Shown here one piece after another: positions 1 through 13,100 of a stretch of 64,000 bases of DNA. The notes under the pieces are model-generated. The model saw nothing but the letters and a program-made list of their open reading frames with translations, had not been told where the DNA came from and searched no databases. The first letter of the stretch is position 1. Each line of letters begins with the position of its first letter. Source of the DNA: Acanthosepion pharaonis (lineage: Eukaryota > Mollusca > Cephalopoda > Sepiida > Sepiidae); assembly GCA_903632075.3 (NCBI GenBank), contig CAHIKZ030003496.1, positions 947,501-1,011,500 of the forward strand, given 5' to 3'. A program made the translations under genes and the position numbers.

Positions 1-186
1 ATGTCATCCATGGACTGATACTGTCCCCCCTACGGTGATTTCAGTTTTGAGAAAAATCAGCTATGAATTGACCCCCGCTCCAAACATAGATTTGAGAAAT
101 GTCACTGGGTGCCAATTCTTGACTGTATGAGAGTAGAGAGACTTGAATAATGTGATACTTTGGAGCAGGAAAAATATATGGAGTAT
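1..186. other. Unassigned AT-rich DNA
   Basis: I see no reading frame, RNA motif or repeat that I can name here. It precedes an antisense LINE scrap. Confidence 0.5.
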
Positions 187-294
187 CTATTCACTTAGTG
201 TCTTTTTTCTTCCCATTTTACTTAAAACTTCCCAATTGCTCGCGTGTCTCATCCATGATATTCTCAGTGTCCTTCTGTAGTGCCAAATCTTTTC
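187..294 (-). pseudogene. RTE-like LINE fragment, C-terminal to reverse transcriptase
   Basis: On the minus strand about 35 residues read as the region just after the reverse transcriptase of RTE-type retrotransposons. The segment RRTLRISWMRHASNWEVLSK matches the family pattern (Y)RRMLRI-W-x2-H-x-(S/T)N-EVL. The same pattern recurs at 48,765-48,830 and in decayed form at 38,835-38,880. Only this scrap remains: there is no catalytic motif and no 3' end. Upstream codons on the minus strand run into low-complexity A/T sequence and are not part of the element. The family assignment is from motif memory, not a search. Confidence 0.6.
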
Positions 295-411
295 AGTGGT
301 AAGAAAATTGATATGAATAAAACTATTGAGCAGTCTTTTTTTATTTTCGACCTCTATTTTTTTTTTTTTTACATTTTGATATACAAACAAGGCTTTATAC
401 TCAGAAAGAGA

Positions 412-412
<1 letters not shown>

Positions 413-497
<85 letters not shown>

Positions 498-562
498 TGA
501 AAAGTGTGTGTATATAAATATAAATAAATATATATATATATAATTATTTATATATTATATGC
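413..562. repeat. Compound microsatellite (TA)n(TG)n(TA)n
   Basis: A (TA) run to about 448 passes directly into an uninterrupted (TG) run to about 494, followed by imperfect AAATA/TA repeats. Both strands give meaningless open frames of alternating I/Y or C/V residues. Confidence 0.97.
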
Positions 563-668
563 GGGTACTTTATTAGAAAGCGCTCAATATCAGAGATAGA
601 GCTAACATATTTTGTCTGACGATCGCAAAAGCGTGAAACCCAGGGTCACAAACTCACATCAATCCAAC

Positions 669-671
<3 letters not shown>

Positions 672-714
<43 letters not shown>
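672..714. repeat. (TA)n microsatellite, left flank of Tc1 element
   Basis: About 21 TA dinucleotides end exactly where the Tc1-type inverted repeat begins. Another TA run lies on the far side of the element, so the transposon landed in, or helped to extend, a TA array. TA is the usual target of Tc1/mariner elements. Confidence 0.95.
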
Positions 715-716
<2 letters not shown>

Positions 717-874
717 ACCCTGGTCAAAATATTAAGACCAGACACAGAAGGGTTAAAAAAATATAAAATACTGTTACTTTAACCAAAATATATTTGCATT
801 TACATTTAATTAGAAAATGTAGTTTATCAACAAACAAGTGAAAAATTTTAAGCTTTTAATTGATTAATTTAAAC
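715..874 (+). repeat. Left inverted repeat of the Tc1 element
   Basis: This is complementary to 1,930-2,087 over about 160 bp with a few mismatches and small gaps. The outermost 30 bp are the best conserved. Confidence 0.9.
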
Positions 875-1038
875 GAACAATTGAAAAAAGGATTTTTTTG
901 GTTTGTCACAAAGATAAGACCATGTGTGGAAAAAACAAATTATTGGACAAAGATTTTAGACCTACTCAGTGTGCTCATAGCTTCAGATGTGTAGATATCT
1001 ACGTGGCTCGTTTCCAGTATTAAATTTCAGATTTTAAA

Positions 1039-1929
1039 ATGGCTAAGGGTAAAATTTGAACAAAGTTCGAAGAGGGCAGGACTGCTAAAATTCAAAGACA
1101 TGGTCATTCGCAACGAGCCATTGCAAATGAAATTGGCCGTAGCAGAAGTGTCATTAATAACTTTATTAAAAATCCGGATGCGTATACTTCTAAAAAAATC
1201 AAACGTTCGGCCCAATAAAATCTCACCATCTCTAGACAGACGTATTAGGCGAGATTCAAGCCTAACATCAAATCAGATGAAAGCGAATACAGATGCTGAA
1301 TGCAGCTCTCGAAAAATTCGACGGCATTTAATTAAAAAAGTGTTTAAGAATTTGAAACGGCTGCAGAGGCCTCGCCTTCTTCTTCGCCATAAAAACCTCC
1401 TGTTTAATATTTGCTTCCGGTTATCAAGCTTGTGATGTGGATAAATGTAAGAAAGTGTTGTTTTCAAATGACAAAAAAAAATCAATCTTGATGGCCCAGA
1501 CGGTTTTCAACGTTACTGGCATGCAAAATATATTCCAAAAGAAAATTTCGCAAAACGACACAGTGGAGGTGGATCAATTCTGGTCTGGAGTTCATTTTCG
1601 TACAATGGAACTCTTGAGTTACAGGAAGTAAAAGATCGTCAAACAGTTGATAGTTACATTGACATGTTAAGAAAGGCATCTTTAATTACTGAAGGCCCTC
1701 ATCTATGTGGAGAAAACTGGATTTTCCAGCAGGACAATGCTGCAATCCACAAAGCTCTCCAGATCGAAACCCAATCGAGAATGCTTGAGGATGGATGGTA
1801 AAGGATGTTTAAAAACATGGGTCGCAATTTGAAACTTTGGATACTCTTTGTGCTGCAGTTTATGCATCCTGGGCAAGCATCCCAAGCACCCTCATGCAGA
1901 AGTTAATAATGAATATGCCAAAGGGAATT

Positions 1930-1935
<6 letters not shown>
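1039..1935 (+). pseudogene. Tc1-family transposase, broken by stops, frameshifts and an internal gap
   Basis: The relic starts at ATG 1,039 and has a TGA at codon 7 (1,057). The N-terminal helix-turn-helix is clear (RAIANEIGRSRSVINNFIKN). The frame then shifts near 1,215 and continues through a second DNA-binding segment (SSRKIRRHL). Around 1,447 KVLFSNDKK marks the first catalytic region, where the family usually has SDE. After another shift near 1,481 the frame reads NLDGPDGFQRYWHAKY, then GGGSILVWSSFSYNG, and the second catalytic motif QQDNAAIH near 1,730. Residues expected before the DRNPIEN(A)W motif are missing, so part of the DD34E core is deleted. The end is PKGIV-stop at 1,933-1,935. 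It cannot encode an active enzyme. Confidence 0.92.
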
Positions 1936-3478
<1,543 letters not shown>

Positions 3479-3767
3479 GTATATATATATATATATATAT
3501 ATATTATGAAGTGTTACATTAGAACATGCACATACCCACTACAAAATTTTACATCTTGTTTCAACGTTAAAAAAAACGAAAACTTTTTAACGTTTCAGCA
3601 GGTACGGAATCACGATGCAACTGATATATTTTATTTAGAAATGCAGTTATCGAAGCATTCCCTCCTTTTCCGTCATTGGAAAGTTTCCCATAAAAGGCAT
3701 AAAAGAATTTACATGTGGAGAATTTACGGCTCTACTTTTGTATTGAGCTCTGTTTTAAATAGCTCTA

Positions 3768-3814
<47 letters not shown>

Positions 3815-3963
3815 TTCAACGTAGACATAACTTTAGTCCGTTCAAGTCTTTATGTACGAAACACGTCACACGAAAGCATTTTCGACATTATCATAATTCC
3901 TTTTCCCTAAAATTGCTATATGGCAAAGATTAGTTTGTTCATTTTAACGCTTCGCAAATGAAA

Positions 3964-4000
<37 letters not shown>
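3479..4000. repeat. Three microsatellites in unassigned DNA
   Basis: (TA)n lies at 3,479-3,504 and at 3,771-3,812, and (TC)n at 3,965-4,000. The DNA between them (3,505-3,770 and 3,813-3,964) shows nothing I recognise. The (TC) tract directly abuts the LINE fragment that follows. Confidence 0.9.
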
Positions 4001-4003
<3 letters not shown>

Positions 4004-4316
4004 GATCGTGTGAGAGAATCCTTTCTGCCTTTTATCAACATGGCTGATGCTAACCTCCAATAGATTAACTTATTGCGCCTTCTCAGGCTAAAGTTTTCTG
4101 CTAACATGAAGTGGAAAATTTATATTAAAACAATTGCTAGCTCTTCTACTATGAATGTTGGTTAACTGTGTCGTAATAGACATGTTTTTTCTCGCCCATC
4201 TTCCATATTTATAAGTCTACCGTTCGACCATTCTTAGATTATTGCTACCATATATGGTCCGGTGTCCCTGTTATATATATAGAGATCTTTGAGAAAATTA
4301 AAAGAAGAATCTTCAA
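4001..4316 (+). pseudogene. Jockey/CR1-like LINE, 5' part of an interrupted ORF
   Basis: This is the thumb and post-palm region of a non-LTR reverse transcriptase. In frame it reads NMADANLQ, then RLKFSANMKWKIYI, then (after a stop and a frameshift) YKSTVRPFLDYCYHIWSGVP and EIFEKIKRRIFN. These match the family pattern R-L-L-G-L-K-(F/L)-S-x-D-x-x-W, YKSTIRP-x-(M/L)-(E/D)-Y-C-C-H-(I/V)-W-(S/A)-G, and I-x-(R/K)-R-(I/V)-x-N. The same region of a related copy lies antisense at 60,790-61,180. The frame stops at 4,316, where another element begins, and resumes at 37,339-37,346 with the next expected residues (NVIG). It is a relic with internal stops. Confidence 0.85.
4309..4316. repeat. Left target-site duplication of the hAT-like element
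   Basis: ATCTTCAA immediately precedes the CAGTGCTTCTC terminus. ATCTACAA lies at 37,339-37,346, 7 of 8 identical. Eight bases is the hAT duplication length. Both copies encode I-(F/Y)-N of the LINE frame. Confidence 0.75.
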
Positions 4317-4789
4317 CAGTGCTTCTCAACCTTTTTCAGTCCAGTGACCATTTTTTCTTCAAATTGACCACTCCTACTTTTACTTTTAGGTGGTTCAAAT
4401 TTCACACTGATATTTTCACACATGGGATATCAAAATCAATTTTGATGATATCATTCAGTCTTAGTCCATACAGCTAGTGACGACATTGATCTTGGTGTTT
4501 ATGACACAAGATATCATAATCAATTTTGATGATGTCATTCAGTCTTATTCCATTCAGCTAATGACTACATTGACCTTGGTGTTTATGACACAAGATATCA
4601 TAATCAATTTTGATGATGTCATTAAGTCTCAGTGCATTCAGCTAGTGACTACCTTGATCTTGGTGTTTATGACACAAGATATCATAATCAAAATTGATGA
4701 TGTCATTCAGTCTTAGTCCATTCAGCTAATGACTACCTTGATCTTGATGTTTCTGACACAAGATATCATAATCAATTTTGATGATGTCA

Positions 4790-7290
4790 TTCAGTCTTAG
4801 TCCATTCAGCTAATGACTACATTGATCTTGGTGTTTATGACACAAGATATCATAATCAATTTTGACGATGTCATTCAGTCTTAGTTCATTCAGCTAATGA
4901 CTACATTGATCTTGGTGTTTATGACAAAAGATATCATAATCAATTTTGATGATGTCATTCAGACTTAGTCCATTCAGCTAGTGACTACATTGATCTTGGT
5001 GTTTATGACACAAGATATAATAATCAATTTGATGATGTCATTCAGTTTTAGTCCAGTCAGCTAATGACTACATTGATCTTGGTGTTTCTGACACAAGATA
5101 TCATAATCAATTTTGATGATCTCATTCAGTCTTAGTCCATTCAGCTAATGACTACATTGATCTTGGTGTTTATGACACAAGATATAATAATCAATTTTGA
5201 TGATGTCATTCAGTTTTAGTCCATTCAGCTAATGACTACATTGATCTTGGTGTTTCTGACACAAGATATCATAATCAATTTTGATGATGTCATTAAGTCC
5301 CAGTGCATTCAGCTAGTGACTACCTTGATCTTGGTGTTTCTGACACAAGATATCATAATCAATTTTGATGATGTCATTCAGTCTCAGTGCATTCAGCTAA
5401 TGACTACATTGATCTTGGTGTTTCTGACACAAGATATCATAATCAATTTTGATGATGTCATTAAGTCTCAGTGCATTCAGCTAGTGACTACCTTGATCTT
5501 GGTGTTTCTGACACAAGATATCATAATCAATTTTGATGAAGTCATTCAGTCTTAGTCTATTCAGCTAATGACTACATTGACCTTGGTGTTTATGACACAA
5601 GATATCATAATCAATTTTGATGATGTCATTCAATCTTATTCCATTCGGCTAGTGACTACATTGATCTTGGTGTTTCTGACACAAGATATCATAATCAATT
5701 TTGATGATGTCATTCAGTCTTATTCTATTCAGCTAATGGCTACATTGATCTTGGTGTTTATGACACAAGATATCATAATCAATTTTGATGATGTCATTCA
5801 ATCTTATTCCATTCAGCTAGTGACTACATTGATCTTGGTGTTTCTGACACAAGATATCATAATCAATTTTGATGATGTCATTCAGTCGTAGTCTATTCAG
5901 CTAATGACTACATTGATCTTGGTGTTTATGACACAAGATATCATAATCAATTTTGATGATGTCATTCAATCTTATTCAATTCAGCTAGTGACTACCTTGA
6001 TCTTGGTGTTTCTGACACAAGATATCATAATCAGTTTTGATGATGTCATTCAGTCTTAGTCCATTAAGCTAGTGACTACCTTGATCTTGGTGTTTATGAC
6101 ACAAGATATCATAATCAATTTTGATGATGTCATTCAGTCTTAGTCCATTCAGTTAGTGACTATATTGATCTTGGTATTTATGACACAAGATATCATAATC
6201 AATTTTGATGATGTCATTCAGTCTTAGTCCATTCACCTAGTGACTACATTGATCTTGGTGTTTATGACACAAGATATAATAATCAATTTTGATGATGTCA
6301 TTCAGTTTTAGTCCATTCAGCTAATGATTACATTGATCTTGGTGTTTCTGACACAAGATATCATAATCAATTTTGATGATGTCATTAAGTCTCAGTGCAT
6401 TCAGCTAGTGACTACATTGATCTTGGTGTTTCTGACACAAGATATCATAATCAATTTTGATGATGTCATTCAGTCTCAGTGCATTCAGCTAATGACTACA
6501 TTGATCTTGGTGTTTCTGACACAAGATATCATAATCAATTTTGATGATGTCATTAAGTCTCAGTGCATTCAGCTAGTGACTACCTTGATCTTGGTGTTTC
6601 TGACACAAGATATCATAATCAATTTTGATGATGTCATTCAGTCTTAGTCTATTCAGCTAATGACTACATTGATCTTGGTGTTTATGACACAAGATATCAT
6701 AATCAATTTTAATGATGTCATTCAATCTTATTCCATTCAGCTAGTGACTACATTGATCTTGGTGTTTATGACACAAGATATCATAATCAATTTTGATGAT
6801 GTCATTCAATCTTATTCCATTCAGCTAGTGACTACCTTGATTTGGTGTTTCTGACACAAGATATCATAATCAGTTTTGGTGATGTCATTCAGTCTTAGTC
6901 CATTAAGCTAGTGACTACATTGATCTTGGTGTTTCTGACACAAGATATCATAATCAATTTTGATGATGTCATTCAGTTTTAATCCATTCAGTTAGTGACT
7001 ACATTGATATTGGTGTTTCTGACACAAGATATCATAATCAATTTTGATGATGTCATTAAGTCTCAGTGCATTCAGCTAGTGACTACCTTGATCTTGGTGT
7101 TTATGACACAAGATATCATAATCACTTTTGATGATGTCATTCAGTCTTAGTCTATTCAGTTAGTGACTACATTGATCTGGGTGTTTCTGACACAAGATAT
7201 CATAATCAATTTTGATGATGTCATTCAGTCTTAGTCCATTCAGCTAGTGACTACATTGATCTTTGTGTTTATGACACAAGATATAATAAT
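4790..7290 (+). repeat. Satellite segment duplicated at 11,760-14,260
   Basis: About 30 consecutive units share an ordered set of rare variants with 11,760-14,260 at an offset of 6,970 bp (83 units minus 2 nt). The markers are TTTGACGATG, GTTCATT, GACAAAAG, CAGACTTAG, CCAGTCAG, GATGAAGTC, CATTCGGC, AATGGCTAC, CGTAGTC and CATTCACC. Private differences, for example AAGTCTC against AGTCTC near 13,356, show the copies have since diverged slightly. Confidence 0.9.
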
Positions 7291-9094
7291 CAATTTTGAT
7301 GATGTCATTCAATCTTATTCCATTCAGCTAGTGACTACATTGATCTTGGTGTTTCTGACACAAGATATCATAATCAATTTTGATGATGTCATTCAGTCGT
7401 AGTCTATTCAGCTAATGACTACATTGATCTTGGTGTTTATGACACAAGATATCATAATCAATTTTGATGATGTCATTCAATCTTATTCAATTCAGCTAGT
7501 GACTACCTTGATCTTGGTGTTTCTGACACAAGATATCATAATCAGTTTTGATGATGTCATTCAGTCTTTGTCCATTAAGCTAGTGACTACCTTGATCTTG
7601 GTGTTTATGACACAAGATATCATAATCAATTTTGATGATGTCATTCAGTCTTAGTCCATTCAGTTAGTGACTATATTGATCTTGGTGTTTATGACACAAG
7701 ATATAATAATCAATTTTGATGATGTCATTCAGTTTTAGTCCATTCAGCTAATGATTACATTGATCTTGGTGTTTCTGACACAAGATATCATAATCAATTT
7801 TGATGATGTCATTCAGTCTTAGTCCATTCAGTTAGTGACTATATTGATCTTGGTGTTTATGACACAAGATATAATAATCAATTTTGATGATGTCATTCAG
7901 TTTTAGTCCATTCAGCTAATGACTACATTGATCTTGGTGTTTATGACACAAGATATCATAATCAATTTTGATGATGTCATTCAGTCATAGTCTATTCAGC
8001 TAATGACTACATTGATCTTGGTGTTTATGACACAAGATATCATAATCAATTTTGATGATGTCATTCAATCTTATTCAATTCAGCTAGTGACTACCTTGAT
8101 CTTGGTGTTTCTGACACAAGATATCATAATCAGTTTTGATGATGTCATTCAGTCTTAGTCCATTAAGCTAGTGACTACCTTGATCTTGGTGTTTATGACA
8201 CAAGATATCATAATCAATTTTGATGATGTCATTCAGTCTTAGTCCATTCACCAAGTGACTACATTGATCTTGGTGTTTATGACACAAGATATAATAATCA
8301 ATTTTGATGATGTCATTCAGTTTTAGTCCATTCAGCTAATGATTACATTGATCTTGGTGTTTCTGACACAAGATATCATAATCAATTTTGATGATGTCAT
8401 TAAGTCTCAGTGCATTCAGCTAGTGACTACATTGATCTTGGTGTTTCTGACACAAGATATCATAATCAATTTTGATGATGTCATTCAGTCTCAGTGCATT
8501 CAGCTAATGACTACATTGATCTTGGTGTTTCTGACACAAGATATCATAATCAATTTTGATGATGTCATTAAGTCTCAGTGCATTCAGCTAGTGACTACCT
8601 TGATCTTGGTGTTTCTGACACAAGATATCATAATCAATTTTGATGATGTCATTCAGTCTTAGTCTATTCAGCTAATGACTACATTGATCTTGGTGTTTAT
8701 GACACAAGATATCATAATCAATTTTAATGATGTCATTCAATCTTATTCCATTCAGCTAGTGACTACATTGATCTTGGTGTTTATGACACAAGATATCATA
8801 ATCAATTTTAATGATGTCATTCAATCTTATTCCATTCAGCTAGTGACTACCTTGATCTTGGTGTTTCTGACACAAGATATCATAATCAGTTTTGGTGATG
8901 TCATTCAGTCTTAGTCCATTCAGCTAGTGACTACATTGATCTTGGTGTTTATGACACAAGATATCATAATCAATTTTGATGATGTCATTCAATCTTATTC
9001 CATTCAGCTAGTGACTACCTTGATCTTGGTGTTTCTGACACAAGATATCATAATCAATTTTGATGATGTCATTCAGTCTTAGTCTATTCAGCTA

Positions 9095-10102
9095 ATGACT
9101 ACATTGATCTTGGTGTTTATGACACAAGATATCATAATCAATTTTAATGATGTCATTCAATCTTATTCCATTCAGCTAGTGACTACATTGATCTTGGTGT
9201 TTATGACACAAGATATCATAATCAATTTTAATGATGTCATTCAATCTTATTCCATTCAGCTAGTGACTACATTGATCTTGGTGTTTATGACACAAGATAT
9301 CATAATCAATTTTGATGATGTCATTCAATCTTATTCCATTCAGCTAGTGACTACCTTGATCTTGGTGTTTCTGACACAAGATATCATAATCAATTTTGAT
9401 GATGTCATTCAGTCTTAGTCTATTCAGCTAATGACTACATTGATCTTGGTGTTTATGACACAAGATATCATAATCAATTTTAATGATGTCATTCAATCTT
9501 ATTCCATTCAGCTAATGACTACATTGATCTTGGTGTTTATGACACAAGATATCATAATCAATTTTAATGATGTCATTCAATCTTATTCCATTCAGCTAGT
9601 GACTACATTGATCTTGGTGTTTATGACACAAGATATCATAATCAATTTTGATGATGTCATTCAATCTTATTCCATTCAGCTAGTGACTACCTTGATCTTG
9701 GTGTTTCTGACACAAGATATCATAATCAATTTTGATGATGTCATTCAGTCTTAGTCTATTCAGCTAATGACTACATTGATCTTGGTGTTTATGACACAAG
9801 ATATCATAATCAATTTTAATGATGTCATTCAATCTTATTCCATTCAGCTAGTGACTACATTGATCTTGGTGTTTATGACACAAGATATCATAATCAATTT
9901 TGATGATGTCATTCAATCTTATTCCATTCAGCTAGTGACTACCTTGATCTTGGTGTTTCTGACACAAGATATCATAATCAGTTTTGGTGATGTCATTCAA
10001 TCTTATTCCATTCAGCTAGTGACTACATTGATCTTGGTGTTTCTGACACAAGATATCATAATCAATTTTGATGATGTCATTCAGTTTTAATCCATTCAGT
10101 TA
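9095..10102 (+). repeat. 336-bp (4-unit) higher-order repeat, three copies
   Basis: Blocks starting at 9,095, 9,431 and 9,767 repeat the same or nearly the same order of variant units with a period of 336 bp (4 x 84). The third copy changes in its last two units (TTTTGGTGATG variant). Confidence 0.85.
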
Positions 10103-13100
10103 GTGACTACATTGATATTGGTGTTTCTGACACAAGATATCATAATCAATTTTGATGATGTCATTAAGTCTCAGTGCATTCAGCTAGTGACTACCTTGAT
10201 CTTGGTGTTTATGACACAAGATATCATAATCACTTTTGATGATGTCATTCAGTCTTAGTCTATTCAGTTAGTGACTACATTGATCTTGGTGTTTCTGACA
10301 CAAGATATCATAATCAATTTTGATGATGTCATTCAGTCTTAGTCCATTCAGCTAGTGACTACATTGATCTTTGTGTTTATGACACAAGATATAATAATCA
10401 ATTTTGATGATGTCATTCAGTTTTAGTCCATTCAGCTAATGACTACATTGATCTTGGTGTTTATGACACAAGATATCATAATCAATTTTGATGATGTCAT
10501 TCAGTCTTAGTCCATTCAGCTAATGGCTACATTGATCTTGGTATTTATGACACAAGATATCATAATCAATTTTGATGATGTCATTCAGTCTTAGTCCATT
10601 CAGTTAGTGACTACATTGATCTTGGTGTTTATGACACAAGATATCATAATCAATTTTGATGATGTCATTCAGTTTTAGTCCATTCAGCTAATGACTACAT
10701 TGATCTTGGTGTTTATGACACAAGATATCCTAATCAATTTTGATGATGTCATTAAGTCTCAGTGCATTCAGCTAGTGACTACCTTGATCTTGGTGTTTCT
10801 GACACAAGATGTCATAATCAATTTTGATGATGTCATTCAGTCTTAGTCCATTCAGCTAATGACTACATTGATCTTGGTGTTTATGACACAAGATATCATA
10901 ATCAATTTTGATGATGTCATTCAGTCTTAGTCCATTCAGCTAGTGACTACCTTGATCTTGATGTTTCTGACACAAGATATCATAATCAATTTTGATGATG
11001 TCATTCAGTTTTAGTCCATTCAGCTAATGACTACATTGATCTTGGTGTTTATGACACAAGATATCATAATCAATTTTGATGATCTCATTCAGTCTTAGTC
11101 CATTCAGCTAATGACTACATTGATCTTGGTGTTTATGACACAAGATATCATAATAATTTTGATGATGTCATTAAGTCTCAGTGCATTCAGCTAGTGACTA
11201 CCTTGATCGTGATGTTTCTGACACAAGATATCATAATCAATTTTGATGATGTCATTCAGTCTTAGTCCATTCAGCTAATGACTACATTGATCTTGGTGTT
11301 TATGACACAAGATATCATAATCAATTTTGATGATGTCATTCAGTCTTAGTTCATTCAGCTAATGACTACATTGATCTTGGTGTTTATGACAAAAGATATC
11401 ATAATCAATTTTGATGATGTCATTCAGTCTTAGTCCATTCAGCTAGTGACTACATTGATCTTGGTGTTTATGACACAAGATATAATAATCAATTTTGATG
11501 ATGTCATTAAGTCCCAGTGCATTCAGCTAGTGACTACCTTGATCTTGGTGTTTCTGACACAAGATATCATAATCAATTTTGATGATGTCATTCAGTCTCA
11601 GTGCATTCAGCTAATGACTACATTGATCTTGGTGTTTCTGACACAAGATATCATAATCAATTTTGATGATGTCATTAAGTCTCAGTGCATTCAGCTAGTG
11701 ACTACATTGATCTTGGTGTTTCTGACACAAGATATCATAATCAATTTTGATGATGTCATTCAGTCTTAGTCCATTCAGCTAATGACTACATTGATCTTGG
11801 TGTTTATGACACAAGATATCATAATCAATTTTGACGATGTCATTCAGTCTTAGTTCATTCACCTAATGACTACATTGATCTTGGTGTTTATGACAAAAGA
11901 TATCATAATCAATTTTGATGATGTCATTCAGACTTAGTCCATTCAGCTAGTGACTACATTGATCTTGGTGTTTATGACACAAGATATAATAATCAATTTT
12001 GATGATGTCATTCAGTTTTAGTCCAGTCAGCTAATGACTACATTGATCTTGGTGTTTCTGACACAAGATATCATAATCAATTTTGATGATCTCATTCAGT
12101 CTTAGTCCATTCAGCTAATGACTACATTGATCTTGGTGTTTATGACACAAGATATAATAATCAATTTTGATGATGTCATTCAGTTTTAGTCCATTCAGCT
12201 AATGACTACATTGATCTTGGTGTTTCTGACACAAGATATCATAATCAATTTTGATGATGTCATTAAGTCCCAGTGCATTCAGCTAGTGACTACCTTGATC
12301 TTGGTGTTTCTGACACAAGATATCATAATCAATTTTGATGATGTCATTCAGTCTCAGTGCATTCAGCTAATGACTACATTGATCTTGGTGTTTCTGACAC
12401 AAGATATCATAATCAATTTTGATGATGTCATTAAGTCTCAGTGCATTCAGCTAGTGACTACCTTGATCTTGGTGTTTCTGACACAAGATATCATAATCAA
12501 TTTTGATGAAGTCATTCAGTCTTAGTCTATTCAGCTAATGACTACATTGACCTTGGTGTTTATGACACAAGATATCATAATCAATTTTGATGATGTCATT
12601 CAATCTTATTCCATTCGGCTAGTGACTACATTGATCTTGGTGTTTCTGACACAAGATATCATAATCAATTTTGATGATGTCATTCAGTCTTATTCTATTC
12701 AGCTAATGGCTACATTGATCTTGGTGTTTATGACACAAGATATCATAATCAATTTTGATGATGTCATTCAATCTTATTCCATTCAGCTAGTGACTACATT
12801 GATCTTGGTGTTTCTGACACAAGATATCATAATCAATTTTGATGATGTCATTCAGTCGTAGTCTATTCAGCTAATGACTACATTGATCTTGGTGTTTATG
12901 ACACAAGATATCGTAATCAATTTTGATGATGTCATTCAATCTTATTCAATTCAGCTAGTGACTACCTTGATCTTGGTGTTTCTGACACAAGATATCATAA
13001 TCAGTTTTGATGATGTCATTCAGTCTTAGTCCATTCAGCTAGTGACTACCTTGATCTTGGTGTTTATGACACAAGATATCATAATCAATTTTGATGATGT

